A DNA stretch of 64,000 nt from Actinopolyspora lacussalsi subsp. righensis (GCF_900116555.1 NZ_FPAT01000001.1:620001-684000); one strand, 5' to 3'; positions 37,539 to 46,172 are shown, counted from the stretch's first letter. Numbers and translations: made by a program. Notes: generated from the letters alone by a model not told the origin.

Positions 37539-39310
37539 ACCTTCAGCCCCAGTTCGTCCATCACCATACTGATACTGATCAGACTCAGTCGAGGGTCCCA
37601 CTTGTCCGGTGTACGGTTTGTATTCAGATCATCTAGACAATCCAGCGAAAAGATGCCACTGGTAGCGACGAGTTCTCGCCAACTTTTCCAGGTAGAGTCG
37701 TCGACGACCGTGGACAACTCGTATGCTGTGAATCCTTGCTTGGCACGTTGCAGAACCGATTGAGGAACAATATCTGCATAAGCTGCCTTCAAGCAGGCCT
37801 TTCCTTCAAAGTCGGACACCTTATCACTGTCTCTGACCTGCAGCGCCAGGGAAACCACAGAGTTCGCTAGGAACGGATAGCGTCCTTCAACTGAGTTGGC
37901 CATGAGCATTGCGTCGCCGTGGTCACCGAGAAGATGACCAGCCAGCTGGACATACACGTCAGCGATCGAACGGAGCTGCATGTGCGACAGCGACCTGGTT
38001 TCGTGCTCAGCGAAAGGAATTAGTCGATTCCGCCAAAACTCATTACCTGAAATAGCTTCCCTAGCGGTGGGAGTAAGGCAGCGGTCTCGTCGTAGCGCGA
38101 CCTTGTTCCAGTCTACCTCCCAGCTAAAATCTGCTCTCCCCCATGCCTGCTCGTTCTCAGCGCAGGCCTCCCGCGGCCTCTTGCGCGCACTATCGAACGC
38201 GTAAGAATCATAGCCAAAGAAGAGCTCATCAGCACCCTCTCCGGAAACGACCCCCTTGATCCCGGTCTGCTGAACCTCACGCGACAACATCATCGCCGCG
38301 ACATTGTACGTCTCGCGCTGCGGGTAACAGCAGTAGCGCACCATCTTCTCGAAATCCGAGGCGATATCAGCCGGGTTGCACTGGATCCGCCGGTGTTCAC
38401 TTCCGACAGCTTCCGACACCTCACGCTGAAAAGGCCCCTCATCCAACGCAGCATTGTCGAACGCCGCTGAGAATGTCTTGACTGGTTTCTCCAGGACGCG
38501 AGCCGCTTCTATGGCAAGAGCGGTGGAGTCGAACCCACCACTCAAGTAAGAACCGATCTCCACATCCGCACACAGGCGGTCACGGACAGACTGCTGTAAG
38601 CGGTCTCGTATGTCCTCTCCCGCGACAGCATCCTCCACCGCAGCGAATTCCCCGTATCGCCAATATCGAGTGGTTTCCTGACTGTTCTCACTGAATCGGA
38701 CCACACATCCTGGTGGGACAGCTTGCACTCCCTCGACCAGTGTCCGCGGCGCGACTATATTCCCCAACGCCAGATATTGGTCGACTGCACCGATATCCAA
38801 TCGCCACATTTGAGGAACACACTGCACCAACGACTTGAGCTCTGAACAGAAGTGAACACGGTGATCCAGCACCGTGTAGTACATCGGACAGATTCCGAAG
38901 CGGTCCCTGGCAAGATACAGCGAGTTCTCCGCACGGTCGTGGATCACAGTTGCGAACTGTCCGTCTATCAACTCGAGACCTTCGAGTCCGTGGCGCGCGA
39001 CGAGTTCCGGGATGACCGCTACGTCGACACCGTTGGCCCATCGGACGTCCCCGAACCTCCTGCGAAGATCCTCGAAGTTGAACACCTCACCGTTGGTCAT
39101 GGCTACGAACCGACCACTACGGTCCTCTACGGGTTGCCAGCCGTCCACCAACCCGGTCATACTGAGACGTCCAAGTTTCATCGACAGCGTCGATGTATCC
39201 AGAGAATAAGTCTCGTCAGGTCCACGGTGGAGCAGTCGGGAATTCATAGCCGCCGCGACCGTGCGGTCCAAGCGACCGTCCGGAGCGAAGGTCCCGCAAA
39301 TGCCGCACAT
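37535..39310 (-). CDS. Glutamine-dependent asparagine synthetase-like amidotransferase
   Basis: A 591-residue AsnB-type enzyme. It must start at ATG 39310 so that Cys2 (MCGICG) becomes the N-terminal nucleophile of the glutaminase domain; RLLHRGPDE and NGEVFNFEDL are glutaminase contacts. The synthetase half has the PP-loop SGGFDST near residue 255, GEGADELFFGY, and VEGRYPFL. Both halves look intact, unlike lasso cyclases and beta-lactam synthetases, which lose the Cys. It may simply make Asn (or an amidated Asp analogue) for the A-PCP gene next door, or amidate/condense a pathway intermediate. Confidence 0.88.
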   Translation of the reverse strand: MCGICGTFAPDGRLDRTVAAAMNSRLLHRGPDETYSLDTSTLSMKLGRLSMTGLVDGWQPVEDRSGRFVAMTNGEVFNFEDLRRRFGDVRWANGVDVAVIPELVARHGLEGLELIDGQFATVIHDRAENSLYLARDRFGICPMYYTVLDHRVHFCSELKSLVQCVPQMWRLDIGAVDQYLALGNIVAPRTLVEGVQAVPPGCVVRFSENSQETTRYWRYGEFAAVEDAVAGEDIRDRLQQSVRDRLCADVEIGSYLSGGFDSTALAIEAARVLEKPVKTFSAAFDNAALDEGPFQREVSEAVGSEHRRIQCNPADIASDFEKMVRYCCYPQRETYNVAAMMLSREVQQTGIKGVVSGEGADELFFGYDSYAFDSARKRPREACAENEQAWGRADFSWEVDWNKVALRRDRCLTPTAREAISGNEFWRNRLIPFAEHETRSLSHMQLRSIADVYVQLAGHLLGDHGDAMLMANSVEGRYPFLANSVVSLALQVRDSDKVSDFEGKACLKAAYADIVPQSVLQRAKQGFTAYELSTVVDDSTWKSWRELVATSGIFSLDCLDDLNTNRTPDKWDPRLSLISISMVMDELGLKV

Positions 39311-39314
39311 TAAG

Positions 39315-41030
39315 CTATACGCTCCGTTCTTGTAGTTGGTCGGCAAGGGCCTTCAGATTTTCAGCTCGAAGCACGTCTCGCACCCCAGCATCCACCCAAC
39401 CTAGTTCTTTTATCTTGTTAATCAAGATTACTGCTGATGCCGAGTCCCCACCAAGGTCGAAGAAATTGTCGTGTAGCATAGCGTCGTCTACTCCGGTAAG
39501 CTGACGTGCAAGATGCAAAATCTGTTGAGCAGATGACATTTTTTCATCAAAACAGTCGACTTCAAGGCGAATCGTTTGAAGAGCATCGCGGTCAACCTTC
39601 CCGTTTGACGTATAGGGAAAGGCGTCAATCTGCTTGATGACTGAGGGGATCTTGTACGAAGCAAGGACATCCTCGAGATGGCGCCGCACCGCGCGAGGTT
39701 CCACGTTACCTTGATAGTAACACACCAAAGCATCTGGCTCGAAATTTTTATCGCCCTCGTGAGACTCGACAGTCACCACTGTATCCATAACAGAGCTTAT
39801 CTCGCACACCGCGATCTCTATCTCACCCGGGTCGAGCCGATAGCCTCGCACTTTCACTTGCCGATCCAATCGCTCAACGAAGTAGAGCTGACCTCCTCGA
39901 CGTTCGACGATATCGCCGGTATGGTAAATTTTACGTCCTTCTATATCGGTAAACCGTTGCACGCCTTGCGCGGTGAAATAGCCGACTGCGACGCTCTCTC
40001 CTGTAATGACGAGTTCACCTCGACTCGCAATTCCCTCCGAGGAACATTGCTCGTCCGCTGGTGCCAATCCCTGGATATAGTAGTCGCAGTCGCCCACGAT
40101 GTCCCCGAGTGGTACAGATCGAGTGCACTCGCCAGGCATCAGTTCACCGCTTAGGAAATTGCATACTGTAGTCTCAGTTGTCCCGTAAGCGTTGTGGAAC
40201 TTCGCCACCTCGGACCATTTCTGCACCACGCTGGGCCGGCATGCTCCACCACCGTTGATCACATGGCTGAGGCTCATCGCACTGCTGGTTTCTGTCGCGG
40301 TCAGCGCGAAGGGCGTTGTCTTGAGGTGAGTGATCCGAAACTTTTCCAGCGTGTTCTGCAGTACGGTCCCCGGGACCAACTGAGCCTCGTCCAGCACTAC
40401 GAGACACGCTCCTGCAGTCAATGTCCAGAGAATTTCGGTGATACACCCGTCGAAGGTTAGGCGGGCAAACTGCAGCGTCCTGGATTGCGACCCCACGGAC
40501 AGGCGATCCATGTGGTATTGGATCACTGAAGTGAGTGGGTCCGTGCGAACCAGAACGCACTTGGGATCACCGGTGGAACCTGACGTATGGATCGCGTAGC
40601 CGATCTCGTCCTCGACAGAAGGGAGTCCGAGCGTCTGGTGGGACGCAGCTAGGTGCCATCCCGCCGGAATTTCGGTTAGATACGCCCTGTTTTCACTAGC
40701 ATGATGTCGGGCAATCACTTTAATACCCAGAGATGCAACTTTCTCTGCGTTTGACGATTCACTATCACGGGTATCGATAAAGACAAACGGACGTCTGATT
40801 TTCAACGCACCTATCATCGCAACAATCGCGCCGAATTTTCGATCGGCCTCGATTCCGACGAACTCGCCGGGCGAGGTGCATTTCTCGAGCTGGTGCACGA
40901 ACTCCCGGAGTTGCTCATCGAACTCTCGATAAGTAATGACGCCTCCGGGTGTATCCATCGCATCGTTGTCTGGATAATTCTTCACGGCATTTTCAATAAG
41001 TTCCATGATCGACATCTGTCGAATTCTCAC
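39315..41030 (-). CDS. NRPS didomain, adenylation-PCP, Asp/Asn-like pocket
   Basis: A 571-residue protein. Residues 1-480 form an A domain: A3 IHTSGSTGDPK, A4 FDGCITEI, A5 HNAYGTTETT, A7 YHTGDIV, A8 RLDRQVKVRGYRLDPGEIE, A10 NGKVD. Residues 495-571 are a PCP with DNFFDLGGDSASA. Aligned to GrsA the pocket is D-G-T-K-I-G-A-V-C-K. Asp, Thr and Lys at positions 235, 239 and 278 are shared with known Asp and Asn codes. GTG 41030 has an AGGAAGG site 7 bp upstream. There is no condensation or thioesterase domain, so the partner enzymes must act in trans. Confidence 0.9.
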   Translation of the reverse strand: MRIRQMSIMELIENAVKNYPDNDAMDTPGGVITYREFDEQLREFVHQLEKCTSPGEFVGIEADRKFGAIVAMIGALKIRRPFVFIDTRDSESSNAEKVASLGIKVIARHHASENRAYLTEIPAGWHLAASHQTLGLPSVEDEIGYAIHTSGSTGDPKCVLVRTDPLTSVIQYHMDRLSVGSQSRTLQFARLTFDGCITEILWTLTAGACLVVLDEAQLVPGTVLQNTLEKFRITHLKTTPFALTATETSSAMSLSHVINGGGACRPSVVQKWSEVAKFHNAYGTTETTVCNFLSGELMPGECTRSVPLGDIVGDCDYYIQGLAPADEQCSSEGIASRGELVITGESVAVGYFTAQGVQRFTDIEGRKIYHTGDIVERRGGQLYFVERLDRQVKVRGYRLDPGEIEIAVCEISSVMDTVVTVESHEGDKNFEPDALVCYYQGNVEPRAVRRHLEDVLASYKIPSVIKQIDAFPYTSNGKVDRDALQTIRLEVDCFDEKMSSAQQILHLARQLTGVDDAMLHDNFFDLGGDSASAVILINKIKELGWVDAGVRDVLRAENLKALADQLQERSV

Positions 41031-41105
41031 TTTCTCGCCTTCCTTTGAAGAAAAAGCGCCACATGAATAGCACTGCGGTTGTACATGGCGCTATCAACCT
41101 CTTGG

Positions 41106-41870
41106 TCAGATGGATTTCATATATCCTCCATCGCATCGAATTCCGGCGCCGGTGATGTACTCCGCTTTCTCACTCGCAAGAAAAGAAACCAATTCTCCTA
41201 CGTCTTCTGGATCCCCATAGCGCCTCAAAGGTATCTCTTCTATGGTTCTATTCTTTATCGATTCAACATTTTTACCGGATTTCTCGGCTGCAGCTATATC
41301 GATCGAACGTAGGCGATCAGTATCGACCTTTCCTGGAATCACATGATTAACTGTCACACCAAACTGACTCACACTGTTGGCCAGTAGTTTCAGATACGAT
41401 TGCACCGCTGATCTTGCGATCGTGGAACCAGCAAGACCGTCGGCAGGAGCAGACAAAGAACTAGATGTGATACCGATGAAGCGACCCCAGCGGTTTTTTT
41501 TCATCGCCGGCAAAGTTGCTTCGACAGTACGCTGAATCGAGAACAGCATGAGTTCCATCGCTTGCTGGATCTGCAAGCTGGAAAGTTCGTCGACCGTGCC
41601 AGGATCGAACCCCGGCGAGTTGAGCAGGACGATATCATATGGTCCCGTATCGGCGACTTTATCACCAACGCCGGCAGAGTTTCGGAAATCGCAAGCAAAA
41701 GACCTATTATCGGAGCCAGGAAGGCTCTGTGCGACTTCCTTGGCACGAGCTCGGTCATTGCCAGAAATGGTCACGACGCAGCCGTAACCCGCCAACGACC
41801 GCGCGACACCTAACCCAATTCCTCTGGTACCACACAACACGAGCGCTTGTTTTTTATCGAGACAGTACAT
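41106..41870 (-). CDS. SDR-family protein with non-canonical active site
   Basis: A 254-residue short-chain dehydrogenase fold. The nucleotide loop is CGTRGIGLG, ITSSSLSAP holds the catalytic Ser, and the C-terminal LASEKAEYITGAGIRCDGG is classical. Where YxxxK is expected the sequence reads GSTIARSAVQSYLK, with Ser/Thr and Arg in place of Tyr and Lys. VNHVIPGKVDTDRLRSID fits a known SDR subgroup that lacks the Tyr/Lys pair. It may have a changed reaction rather than simple keto reduction. 40 bp separate it from the preceding gene. Confidence 0.8.
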   Translation of the reverse strand: MYCLDKKQALVLCGTRGIGLGVARSLAGYGCVVTISGNDRARAKEVAQSLPGSDNRSFACDFRNSAGVGDKVADTGPYDIVLLNSPGFDPGTVDELSSLQIQQAMELMLFSIQRTVEATLPAMKKNRWGRFIGITSSSLSAPADGLAGSTIARSAVQSYLKLLANSVSQFGVTVNHVIPGKVDTDRLRSIDIAAAEKSGKNVESIKNRTIEEIPLRRYGDPEDVGELVSFLASEKAEYITGAGIRCDGGYMKSI

Positions 41871-41909
41871 CGATACCTTCAGTTTCTTGATCGTGTTTAT
41901 TCAATCTTG

Positions 41910-42755
41910 TTACCGCACTACATGCGTGAGAGTTCCGACCTGTTCGACAACTGAATTAATCGAGTCTCCGGGATTGATTACCGCAGCTCCTGGTGTTCCG
42001 GTACAAATCACCGTTCCCGGCTCAAGCGTCCTACCTGCAGTGAAATACTCAACGAGATAACTAAGATCATATTTCATCTCAGAAGGAGTCGCTGAAGCGA
42101 TGATCTCTCCGTTCTGAACGGTGGCTATGCAGAGAGAGTCGAGACTTTTCTCGTCGAACTCATCTAGAGTCACCAAGACAGGGCCTATACTACAGAATGT
42201 ATCAAAACCTTTCGCCCAAGGTATGTAACGCGGGTTCTCGCGTATGACGTCCTCGGCAGTCATGTCCAGGACCGCCGTGATACCCGCGATCACTGATCGC
42301 CAGCTTTCGCGTTTTACGTTCTTGCATACAGCGCCGATAACCAGCCCCAGCTCTGCTTCTGCAGTTACTCGACCGGACTGGCTCGGCAACTCGATACACT
42401 GGCCATTATCGATGAGACAGCTGGCAGGCCTCAAGTAAGAGCCCGGCCCCGAATCAGGCTGCTCGGATTCCAGGTCATCGGAGTGACGTTGGTAGTTGAG
42501 TCCGGCTCCCCAAATATTAGCGTCGCGGTCGGCGATCGTGGCGACCTGTTCCAGGCTGAGGTCTATCGTATCGAGCTCACTCCCGTGAGACTCAACGAGC
42601 TTCGTCAGCTCACGCAGCTGCTGATCGGCTACGACATCGCTGAGACGAGTGACGTTCTCATAGCCTGTGAAGTCGCCGAGCGGGAACCATCTGTTATGAT
42701 GTCCTATTACTAGCTGATTACCGCTGATATCTGATTTGATCCTTGCCAGCTTCAC
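41910..42755 (-). CDS. Fumarylacetoacetate hydrolase-fold protein (hydratase/decarboxylase/C-C hydrolase)
   Basis: A 281-residue enzyme of the FAH superfamily. The metal site is visible: TAEAELGLVIG (two Glu) and LDMTAEDV (Asp), followed by WAKGFDTFCSIGPVLV and ICTGTPGAAVINPGD, all family hallmarks. Members hydrate or decarboxylate 2-oxo-enoates, or cleave acylpyruvates. It lies 10 bp after the aldolase-like gene, which normally handles 4-hydroxy-2-oxo acids, so the two may share an intermediate. Confidence 0.85.
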   Translation of the reverse strand: MKLARIKSDISGNQLVIGHHNRWFPLGDFTGYENVTRLSDVVADQQLRELTKLVESHGSELDTIDLSLEQVATIADRDANIWGAGLNYQRHSDDLESEQPDSGPGSYLRPASCLIDNGQCIELPSQSGRVTAEAELGLVIGAVCKNVKRESWRSVIAGITAVLDMTAEDVIRENPRYIPWAKGFDTFCSIGPVLVTLDEFDEKSLDSLCIATVQNGEIIASATPSEMKYDLSYLVEYFTAGRTLEPGTVICTGTPGAAVINPGDSINSVVEQVGTLTHVVR

Positions 42756-42765
42756 CGCGTTCCTC

Positions 42766-43824
42766 CTAGAGTGTCGGCTGGCTAGAATGAGAGTTAGATT
42801 GCATCTCAGAGCAGTCGGCGATCTGCCGTGCTGCGGCCCGCATATCGGCCTTGCTTGGGCTTTGCGCTGCTAGACTGACCGCGACTTCCATGAGACGGGC
42901 AGGGTCGGTGTCGTACTCAGTAGAAAGCTCTTCGACCAGTGAGAAGTACCCCGAGTGGATCCCGATCACACTGCCGAGCACCTGCATTTCTCGATCCTCT
43001 GGGATAGCAGCCATGTTGACCCGGCAGAGTTCAGCAAGCTTGGCTAGCTTCTTGTAGTCGAATCTGTCAGTGTCCAGGACAGTCAGGAGACCAGCCAGTG
43101 ACTCGATCTCCGCGTTTCCAGCACCTCGGCCAATACCGTTAAGCGTGCCGTCGACAATTGTCGCGCCAGATTCAATAGCTGTAACGCTGTTTACGTTGGC
43201 CATACCAAGATTGTTGTGACCGTGGAACCCGATCATCGAGAAGTGCTTCCTGACTGCATTGACGTACTCGTGGACGTCTCTGGGAAGCATCGCACCATAA
43301 GAGTCTACAATGTACAACCCAGCAATGCTCGGACTGACCCCATCGAGCAAGCTAAGTAGCTCGTTTACTGGAGTAGCGCTTGACTTCATCAAGTTTAGGT
43401 AGACTTGTTCGCAGACGTCAGTTGCTTGCTGGATATACTCGAGGTTTTCAGGCACTCTGTCTGGTTCCATACCGACCCGAACAAATGACATGCCACGATC
43501 GCACAGTTTCGCCACAGTATCCAGTTGCGTGAATTCTGGCTGCGCGAACATCCCCCAAGATTTGCTAGTCAGAACCGAACAAGCTATTTCACACCACTTA
43601 TAGTGGTCGATATTGCATGGCTTAATTCCCGATTGTTCCGCCTCAACGCCGAAACCGTGACCAATCTCAACCTTGCATATAGGTGTTTCATTGATTCGCT
43701 CGAGAAGGTCTATGACGAAATCTTCTTCGAATTGAAAGTCGACAGAATACGAGCCATCTCGGAGCGTGCAGTCGAGCAACTCGATTTTATCTGTTTTTAT
43801 CAACTGGTCGGATACAGTGTACAT
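42766..43824 (-). CDS. DRE-TIM metallolyase, 4-hydroxy-2-oxovalerate aldolase-like
   Basis: A 352-residue enzyme of the HMG-CoA lyase/DmpG superfamily. LLDCTLRDGSY (residues 17-27) supplies the Asp-Arg-Glu-type opening of the TIM barrel; GFHGHNNLGMANVNS holds the metal-binding His pair, and GTLNGIGRGAGNAEIE the Asn-rich loop. Its closest recognisable relatives by motif are aldolases that make or cleave 4-hydroxy-2-oxo acids with pyruvate enolate; homocitrate-synthase-type chemistry is less likely because a C-terminal regulatory domain is absent. It is the first gene of the operon, with GAGGAG 9 bp before ATG 43824. Confidence 0.82.
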   Translation of the reverse strand: MYTVSDQLIKTDKIELLDCTLRDGSYSVDFQFEEDFVIDLLERINETPICKVEIGHGFGVEAEQSGIKPCNIDHYKWCEIACSVLTSKSWGMFAQPEFTQLDTVAKLCDRGMSFVRVGMEPDRVPENLEYIQQATDVCEQVYLNLMKSSATPVNELLSLLDGVSPSIAGLYIVDSYGAMLPRDVHEYVNAVRKHFSMIGFHGHNNLGMANVNSVTAIESGATIVDGTLNGIGRGAGNAEIESLAGLLTVLDTDRFDYKKLAKLAELCRVNMAAIPEDREMQVLGSVIGIHSGYFSLVEELSTEYDTDPARLMEVAVSLAAQSPSKADMRAAARQIADCSEMQSNSHSSQPTL

Positions 43825-44515
43825 GCTCCAGCACTCCTCGGTCCAAACCGAAAATCCTCACACAGGAAACATCGCTGCTTTTTACGTCGAACCCCAGGAT
43901 TCAACCCGTCTGTATAGCTTCACGGTGCCAAAATCTTTCCGCCTCAGTTCGACAAAGCAAATCTCTCCAACTTTGTGAATCTGATGCATATTTCTATCGA
44001 ACCGGAGAAGCTTGGTCAACTCAAGCGGAACAATGTTCACTCGGTTAGACTAGTAGTGCAGCCGTAGCTCTCGATGATCATGGTTCGTTTGTAGATTTTC
44101 GCCGGAAGTGAGCTCTGCTACTGCGATATTGGTGACATCGTCGCCAGGTGGACCAGGCCAGAATATGGGTGATCTGCTCGAGTGAGATGCCCAGTAGATC
44201 CTAGAACAGGCGGCTGATTTCGGACGGGGGCAAGTGGGTTAAGAGGGTGTCTTAACGGAGGTATTGACAGTAGACGCCCCCAGACTACCGACATTCATGT
44301 TCACCCAAGAGGTTTCTCTCGCGATATGACTCAGTCGACATTCGGCCCGCGTGTCCGGAGTGACGTCGGAAACGTGTCACCGCGACACACGCTGGACCAG
44401 CCTGCTCCGCTCAGCGGAGTTTGCGCACGATTTCGGCGAGCTACCCAATGTTCGACGACGTCAGCTTTAGAGCCCCTAACATGTTGGTGATGCCAGGATG
44501 GGATGATCTTGGTTG
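43825..44515. other. Promoter-side gap of the biosynthetic operon and IS debris
   Basis: No complete gene. The first 200 bp are AT-rich and must hold the promoter of the leftward operon; a TATACA at the complement of 43911-43916 is a possible -10. Around 44090-44180, minus strand, the fragment LEQITHILAWSTWRRCHQYR resembles the basic C-terminus of a transposase, which suggests another IS scrap. The rest is featureless. Confidence 0.4.
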
Positions 44516-45260
44516 ATGGCTGCGCCGTGGGTGGTCTCGGACGAGTTGTGGGAGCGGGTCGAGCCGTTGTTGCCGGTGCGGCCAGCGAGCCGGGCAGGTC
44601 CGAAACCGTTGCCGGATCGGCAGGTGGTGCAGGGCATCCTGCTCGTGTTGGTCACCGGCATCGGCTGAGAGGACCTGCCGCACCAGCTGGGATTCGGATC
44701 CGGGATGACGTGCTGGCGGCGCCTGCGGGACTGGCAGGAAACAGGGGTCGTCGGCCAGCTCCACGAGGTACTACTGGCCGAGCTCAACGCGGCCGGGCAG
44801 ATCGACTGGTCCCGGGCGTGTGCGGATGCCTCCCACATTCGCGCCAAAAAGAGGCCCCAAGACAGGGCCGAGCCCTCCTCGACCGGAGCAAGACCGGCTC
44901 GAAATACCACCTGATCTGCGATGGCGGCGGCATTCCGCTAGCCGTCACGCTCACCAGCGGCAACCGGCACGACATCACCCAACTGTTACCGCTGGTCGAG
45001 GCGATCCCGCCAGTACGCGGCCGTCGTGGCCGTCCCCGACACAAGCCCGAGGTCCTCGTCGCTGAACGCGGCTACGATCACGACACGTACCGACATCTGC
45101 TGCGGCAACTAGGGATCCGTCCGTTGATCAGCCGTCGTGGCACCCGGGACACCAACCAGCCCGTACGCTGGGTCGTCGAACAAACCCTGGCCCTACTCGC
45201 CCTCAGCGACTACCGGCCAGCCCTACCCAACCGCGCCCTCCGGAAAGACCGGAGACAGGA
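44516..45260 (+). pseudogene. IS5-family transposase remnant
   Basis: ATG 44516 opens VVSDELWERVEPLLPVR, the usual IS5-group N-terminus. A TGA at 44666-44668 replaces an expected Trp codon (GIG*EDLP). The frame continues through LRDWQETGVVGQLHEV and ADASHIRAKKR, then shifts near 44855 into DRSKTGSKYHLICDGGGIPLAVTLTSGN and VLVAERGYDHDTYRHLL. The second catalytic Asp is changed: AERGYD in place of ADRGYD. It fades after VRWVVEQTLALL, next to the integrase remnant. It belongs to a different IS5 subgroup from the remnant at 31.7-31.9 kb. Confidence 0.8.
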
Positions 45261-45284
45261 ACGTGACTATCTAGCCCGCCAGTA

Positions 45285-46010
45285 CCAGTGGGTGGTCCTC
45301 TCCAGTCAGGGCGCTCAACGCCGCGGCGATTTCGGGCAGCCCGGCACGTACGTAGGTGGCCGTCACTCCGCTCTCGCCCGCGCTGTCGGTGTGGCCGGCT
45401 TAGGCCCGTGCCACCGCGTAGCCGAAGTGGTGCTCCACCCACGTCAGGGTGGTGTACCGCAACCAATGAGTACTGACCTGCTGGGTGGCCACCCACGACA
45501 CGTGCTTCCCGAGCCCGGTGCCACAGGTGGTCATACCGGCGATGCGTCAACGCCGCTCCGCTACGGTAGCGCCGCGCCCGACCATCACCGGACACCTGCG
45601 CGCCCCGCTGGTCGGCGTGTTCGCGCAGGTGCAGCATCAACGTCGGTGAGACCGGCTGCCACCGCACCGTGTCGTTCTTCTCTCGCAGCAGCACCAGACA
45701 CTGATCCGGATCCAGATCAGTCACCCTCAGCGTGAGGGCCCCGCCCCGGCGGCAGGCGGTCTCGGTGTGCAGCCGCAGCAGCAGCGTGTCCAATGCGGGA
45801 TCGTTGCCCGTGGACGCGGCCACCCGGTTCAACTCCGGCACCTCGGCCAGCGGAAACGCACGCGGCGACACCCCACCAGCCACCGAACTCCGGGCGGACT
45901 CACCACGCCCGGCACCGGGAACCACCGCGGACACGACCGACTCAGCCATGCCGACCACCACCCCGGCGGCCACAGCACGGCCCACGCACAGCCAGCGCGT
46001 CACGACATGA
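45285..46010 (-). pseudogene. Tyrosine recombinase (integrase) remnant next to tRNA-Leu
   Basis: Catalytic part of a phage/ICE integrase. LLLRLHTETACRRGGALTLRVTDLD carries the first catalytic Arg, and LVLLREKNDTVRWQPVSP follows. After a frame change near 45515, STHWLRYTTLTWVEHHFG gives the His-x-x-Arg box and TATYVRAGLPEIAAAL the nucleophile Tyr. A TAA at 45402-45400 interrupts AVARA*AGHTD. The N-terminal arm-binding and core-binding parts are missing or unrecognisable. Its position directly 3' of tRNA-Leu is the classic site for such an integrase. Confidence 0.8.
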
Positions 46011-46085
46011 GAAAAAGCGGCACCCACGGTGCCGCGACAACAGACCTTCGAACCTCGCATATCGGGGAAATTTCCCCTGACAGTG

Positions 46086-46172
46086 TGTCGGAGGGGGGAC
46101 TTGAACCCCCACGACCATTAATAGGTCACTAGCACCTCAAGCTAGCGCGTCTACCGTTTCCGCCACTCCGAC
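46086..46172 (-). tRNA. tRNA-Leu(GAG)
   Basis: An 87-nt cloverleaf on the minus strand. The acceptor arm GTCGGAG pairs with CTCCGAC, the discriminator base is A, and the anticodon stem CTAGC/GCTAG closes a loop TTGAGGT with anticodon GAG. A long variable arm, typical of tRNA-Leu, precedes the T arm GGGGGTTCAAGTCCCCC. CCA is not encoded. The integrase remnant lies on its 3' side, so the 3' end is the likely attachment site. Confidence 0.95.

Noticed and set aside
37535-39310. Beta-lactam synthetase or lasso cyclase
   Set aside because: The N-terminal Cys and full glutaminase domain are present, and no lasso precursor or B protein is found nearby.
31674-45260. Composite transposon bounded by two IS5 copies carrying the NRPS operon
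   Set aside because: The two remnants belong to different IS5 subgroups by sequence and neither retains recognisable ends.
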